Source: Watersipora subatra
Taxonomy: Eukaryota > Bryozoa > Gymnolaemata > Cheilostomatida > Watersiporidae
Direction of reading: 5' to 3'
Assembly (NCBI RefSeq): GCF_963576615.1
Contig: NC_088713.1
Span: forward strand, 44,498,817-44,562,816
Length of the DNA: 64,000 nt
Part shown: piece after piece, positions 60,433 through 64,000 of the stretch
How the letters are laid out: every line of letters starts with the position of its first letter
How positions within the stretch are numbered: the stretch's first letter is position 1
Made by a program: the position numbers and the translations under genes
Notes under the pieces: generated by a model
What the model was told of the DNA's origin: nothing
Seen by the model: the letters and a program-made list of their open reading frames with translations, nothing else
The model's database searches: none

Positions 60433-60757
60433 TGTACGTTACTAAGCAAAAATTACGCAGTACCAGACTGCCAGCTGTGACACTCCAAAACCTCTCCTTA
60501 TGTCACCCTTACTCCACCTGCACGTTTTACCGGAAAACACTGTAGTGCCAGACTACACCAGTAGGGTTACTCACGAGTCACCAAGACTCAGAAAGACTCT
60601 TAATAATCCTTTCAACACGCGACAAGCACAGAGTCACAAGCTACGCGAACGGAGCTCGGATTCCCAATCACAACATGGCCGTTTTTGCTCGTCCGGGGGC
60701 GCATGCCCACGAACCCTTCTGAGCTATCGTCGGGCACCACCTCACTACTAACTCACA
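60433..60757 (-). repeat. 5' LTR
   Basis: On the minus strand it ends GTAACGTACA, followed by the primer-site-like AGCTATTTTGGCGATG. Differences from the 3' LTR are mostly single-base, plus one small indel. Confidence 0.85.
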
Positions 60758-61650
60758 TGCTAAATAAACATGCTAAAATATTTTTTATTTTGCTTGTGAA
60801 AACATGAAAAACGAAGAAATTCTATTTGTGCTAAAATAATATACATGTACTTTGTACATTGCTCTGCTAGACAACAAATTTGTTATTTTCAAAAACTATT
60901 TTTCAAAATTTAGCATTTTGCATTATATTATCAACTAAACAAGAATTGTTTCACAGCATTGGATAGTCACGAAGTGACCTAAAAATAGCATGAATGATCT
61001 AATCTGGAACTCGCTACTAAATAATGATATCTTAAAAAAAACCGCATGGAGACAATTCTCAATAGAAACCATTTAGATCAGTAAGATAGAAACACTGCTA
61101 TAAAATGTATTTTTAGACTTTATCAAGTTGGTGTTGTATATGCAGATGTCTCTTGTGCATCTGACTATGTAACAGGAACTTGGGCTAAGAAAGCCAGATA
61201 GGCTTTGGGAGGCAAAGCCTCTCACACAGGCTGACAGGATTATGTAGCTTTTTTAGCTTAACAACAAAGCCAAGAAATAGCTGGCTAGATGTGGAGAAGG
61301 GTGTATAAGAGAGCATTCTTTTTCCTGCTACAAGAAAGTGAAGATGTGGTGAGTGAATACACATAAGTTGGATGCAAATAAAAGTTTTCATGCTTGCTGT
61401 TAATTAACCATAAAAAAGATCACCCACTTGATTTCATGTCGCTGGTGCAAATATTGGCTACACTTTACTGCTTCTACAGCAAATCTTTCAACAAGATAGG
61501 TTTCAAACTATCAAGGTTTAACAAAAAAACATCTAATCTCTTCTTATACTCGTAATTCTAATCTTTGCCTCCATGTACATAAAAAAATTATTTCATTATC
61601 CTTGGTAACCCAAGTGAGTGGTAATTTATACTCAATAATTGGTATCTTAC
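60758..61650. other. Intergenic sequence, nothing recognised
   Basis: Only chance open frames were seen. Confidence 0.4.
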
Positions 61651-61654
61651 AAAA

Positions 61655-62200
61655 ATTTTTAGAGCTTGAGCAGTCGCTTCTAAAATCTTAAGTGATTCAA
61701 ATAGTGCACATTTCTGAAACTCACTTGTGTTGACTGTTGTCGGTATTTGGGCAAGCAACATTTGATGTGTCGGTGTTATAGCACCTAATACTCGAATATC
61801 TACTCAATATGCAGTTTTTTTAAGATATGCCAGCGCTTATCAAACTCCTTTCCAAGTCAGCTATATTTCTTTACTTTTTCATTTTCATTGTTAGATATGT
61901 TGTAGCTATTGGGTACTAATTATATTTATTTGAGTATTTTCTCTCTATACCTGTCGACAGCCACCATATCTACTGGTTTACCAATATGTGCTTGCCAGTC
62001 CGAATGTAGAACTCCCAAAAAAGTTTAGCAGAATCATTGTCATTGACATTTTATGAGCTTCTCACCGGTGTTGAGGTTTATTGTGTCTATACTGTTTGCA
62101 TAAGCTTCAGTTCACTGCAAGGACTACAAGATTATGCTGCTTGGTGTGTTCATCGCTTGCTAGCTGCTTGTAAACAATGATAAAATGTTAAATCACTGTG
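61655..62200 (-). pseudogene. Second, more decayed copy of the RLE-type LINE 3' end
   Basis: Blocks such as GCACA(T/C)TTCTG(A/C)AACTCAC, TATTTGGGCAAGC and GATTATGC(T/C)GCT match 32965-33450 in order and strand. Many stops and indels are present. Only the endonuclease end is represented. Confidence 0.7.
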
Positions 62201-63480
62201 CAGTACCCAAATTAAAATCCATTCATGTGAGTTACACCTGTGCTTATAGTGGTCTAGTTGAGATCACTTGCTACGGATTTGTCAGCTTAGAACATTTTGA
62301 CACGTAAATAATTTATTCATTTGTTTTGGAATAAAATCAGGAGCTGCAGCATAAAACTTGCAATTAAACTTAATGTATCATTTAGATGCATTCCCTAAAC
62401 AACCTCAAGTTGTTTCCTTGTTTTTATTGTTTGGGTTAGTCTTCTGTCAATGACCAAGGTTTCAATCAACATTTTACCAGAATGTTTATAAAATACTGAT
62501 ATTGTTTCAATTTTGTCATGATTGTCAAAATAGGCTGATTGTAACATATCGCATTTACTTATTAATAGCCAATAGGTGTACAAAATTTACATGTACTTTA
62601 ACCAACTGATGCAACAAATGTCTGTACAAAAGTTGTGTGCGTATGTTATTTTCTCACCAAGTTTACTAATAAGTCATTTCTAGTTGAGTATATTTAACTA
62701 AAATAAGCTGATTAAACCTTGAAATGAAACTTTTTAACCAGTGGTTGTGTAGTTCTTGTATAACAATTGTTAATCATATTAAACTTTAAAATGAACAAAA
62801 AATGTCACAAACAGGTTAAAAGTTGAGATGGTATGATAGATTCCAACAAAACTTACAAATATATCCCGACTAACTGAATGTTCGACATTAAAAAAAAGAT
62901 TTTGTACGAAAAAATTACCTTAATGAAAATATACGACATTTGCCATTCTAGCTTTTAAATGAAGGTGTTATGTTTATTTAACTGTACTGCATTCGTTTAT
63001 GTGCCATTCATACACTGTAAAAAAAATCTATGCAGTATTCAATCACCTCAGATGGTCATTTTTCAATGCACCTGAAAAACTACACACTCGAAAATTATGC
63101 AATGTCCATGCGCTATTCATTCAATAAAAACACACCTCTATTCATCGTTTTATGCGATGTGCAACTAAAAATTAACGCACTGCTGATGGTCATTTTTCAA
63201 GGCAATTTCTATTCACACTGTGCATTAATCATAAAACCAAAATATGTACGCACTTAGCGTTTAAAAATTGCAGTTTTTAAACATTGACTGAGTTTTCTAT
63301 ACGAAGACGATTTTCACACGCTGAGTGCATTTAGCATTGCAACCTGGTTTTACACGCTTGGCGCATTATATTTTAGGGTCAAATTTGAACGCAGCAAGTG
63401 TTTACAAGTTTAATCACTTTACAAACAGCTCTGCGTTTTTTTCAGCCAAGGATATTTTTAAACAGCGAGTATATATAATT
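62201..63480. other. Intergenic sequence
   Basis: A short direct repeat, GATGGTCATTTTTCAA, occurs at about 63051 and 63185. Nothing else was recognised. Confidence 0.4.
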
Positions 63481-63489
63481 TATTATTAA

Positions 63490-63612
63490 CATTTAATAAA
63501 AGCACTAAATAACTCGAAAAACACACACAGCATTTAATAAAAGCACTAAATAACTCGAAAAACACACACACCATTTAATAAAAGCACTAAATAACTCGAA
63601 AAACACACAGCA
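63490..63612 (+). repeat. 41-bp tandem repeat, three copies
   Basis: CATTTAATAAAAGCACTAAA starts at 63490, 63531 and 63572. The units are almost identical, which suggests recent expansion. Each carries AATAAA. Confidence 0.95.
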
Positions 63613-63644
63613 TCTGTTTGATCAAGATCGATTTAGAATAATAA

Positions 63645-63894
63645 TTAAAAAAAACTATCTACAATAATATAAAAGAGAGCACGATTCCATAAAATCCATT
63701 GAGTAAGCCCAAACCCCAAATCACGTAAATAATTCGCTCTAAAAGTGGTGTCACTTTGGCATACTGGATTGGAAAGGTTACTATTTCGTGTGAATTGTGT
63801 TCTATGAATTTTGTTGTTATGTTTTAGACTTATAGCGTTCCAGGCTTTGCCGGCACTTGCTTTTCTTCGCCTACTCATCGTCGGCTCGGCTTTC
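63645..63894 (-). CDS. Possible exon encoding a small basic protein
   Basis: A strong acceptor (TTCTCTTTTGCAG) ends at 63895 on the minus strand. Twelve bases into the exon side, in ACGATGA context, an ATG at 63878 opens 77 codons: MSRRRKASAGKAWNAISLKH followed by basic and aromatic residues, to a stop at 63645-63647. No family is recognised. It may be the second exon of a gene whose start lies beyond the window, or of a mobile element. Confidence 0.35.
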
Positions 63895-64000
63895 CTGCAA
63901 AAGAGAAAAAAAATGTTTCTATGATTTATGATAATTCCAACATGAAAAATAAACGTTAAAAATAAGACTAGGAAGACGGCAAAAAGCTCGACCAATGAGT

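Larger units (their letters stand above)
58298..60757 (-). mobile_element. Ty3/gypsy-like LTR retrotransposon with internal deletion
   Basis: Direct repeats of about 324 bp (58298-58621 and 60433-60757) start TGTA and end CACA and differ at roughly 15 places by eye. Pol lies on the minus strand, so the right copy is the 5' LTR. Next to it, on the minus strand, TTTTGGCGATGAGG is a likely primer-binding site. Next to the 3' LTR, GCTGGGGGAAA is a polypurine tract. Between them only RNase H, integrase and a Pol tail remain. Gag, protease and reverse transcriptase are missing. No matching 5-bp target duplication was found. The element is clearly richer in GC than its surroundings. Confidence 0.85.

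Noticed and set aside
58293-60775. AAACA as target duplication of the LTR element
   Set aside because: AAACA precedes the left LTR but occurs 12 bp beyond the end of the right LTR, so it does not fit the LTR boundaries.

Overview
The window is animal nuclear DNA. It is AT-rich, has large introns with GT..AG borders, and has no operons or ribosome binding sites. Mobile-element debris is abundant: hAT, Tigger/pogo, long-TIR MITEs, an RLE-type LINE, a Ty3/gypsy-like LTR element and tRNA-headed SINEs. An F-type lectin-like module, a run of FN3-like half-domain exons and 39-40 residue ankyrin-like repeats suggest a lophotrochozoan-type invertebrate such as a mollusc or bryozoan. That placement is inference; the sequence names no species.

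Two spliced genes can be assembled. On the + strand (about 10.8-31.6 kb) lies a probable single-pass membrane receptor. Its order is an unrecognised beta-rich exon, two exons of an F-type-lectin/discoidin-like domain, three exons of FN3-like modules, six tandemly duplicated 57/60-nt Thr/Ser-rich stalk exons, a short linker, a transmembrane exon and a 32-residue cytoplasmic tail ending in TAA. All exon joins are phase 1. The 5' end with the signal peptide was not found, and an exon may be missing between the lectin and FN3 parts.

On the - strand (53.97 down to 43.58 kb) lies an ankyrin-repeat plus coiled-coil gene. One 5' exon carries the ankyrin repeats. Seven small downstream exons, all phase 1, encode charged helical segments and end in TAA with an AATAAA about 190 bp further on. 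The ankyrin exon has one in-frame TAG where a Trp is expected, so this allele is either a pseudogene or carries a nonsense variant.

Layout: 0-7.8 kb holds an hAT element with perfect 8-bp target duplication and a decayed Tigger element with a nested foldback; 7.8-10.8 kb is mostly empty with one minisatellite; 10.8-31.6 kb is the lectin receptor gene, whose introns hold a long-TIR element, a tandem duplication and a 30-bp minisatellite; 31.6-42.2 kb is intergenic with a LINE, three decayed Calx-beta-like fragments, two palindromes and a SINE; 43.4-54.5 kb is the ankyrin/coiled-coil gene; 54.5-64 kb holds a possibly frameshifted small ORF, a GC-richer LTR element reduced to RNase H-integrase, a second LINE remnant and a 41-bp tandem repeat.

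The best candidate for something undescribed is the lectin receptor with its duplicated stalk-exon array, because every internal exon is symmetric and can be skipped or duplicated without breaking the frame.
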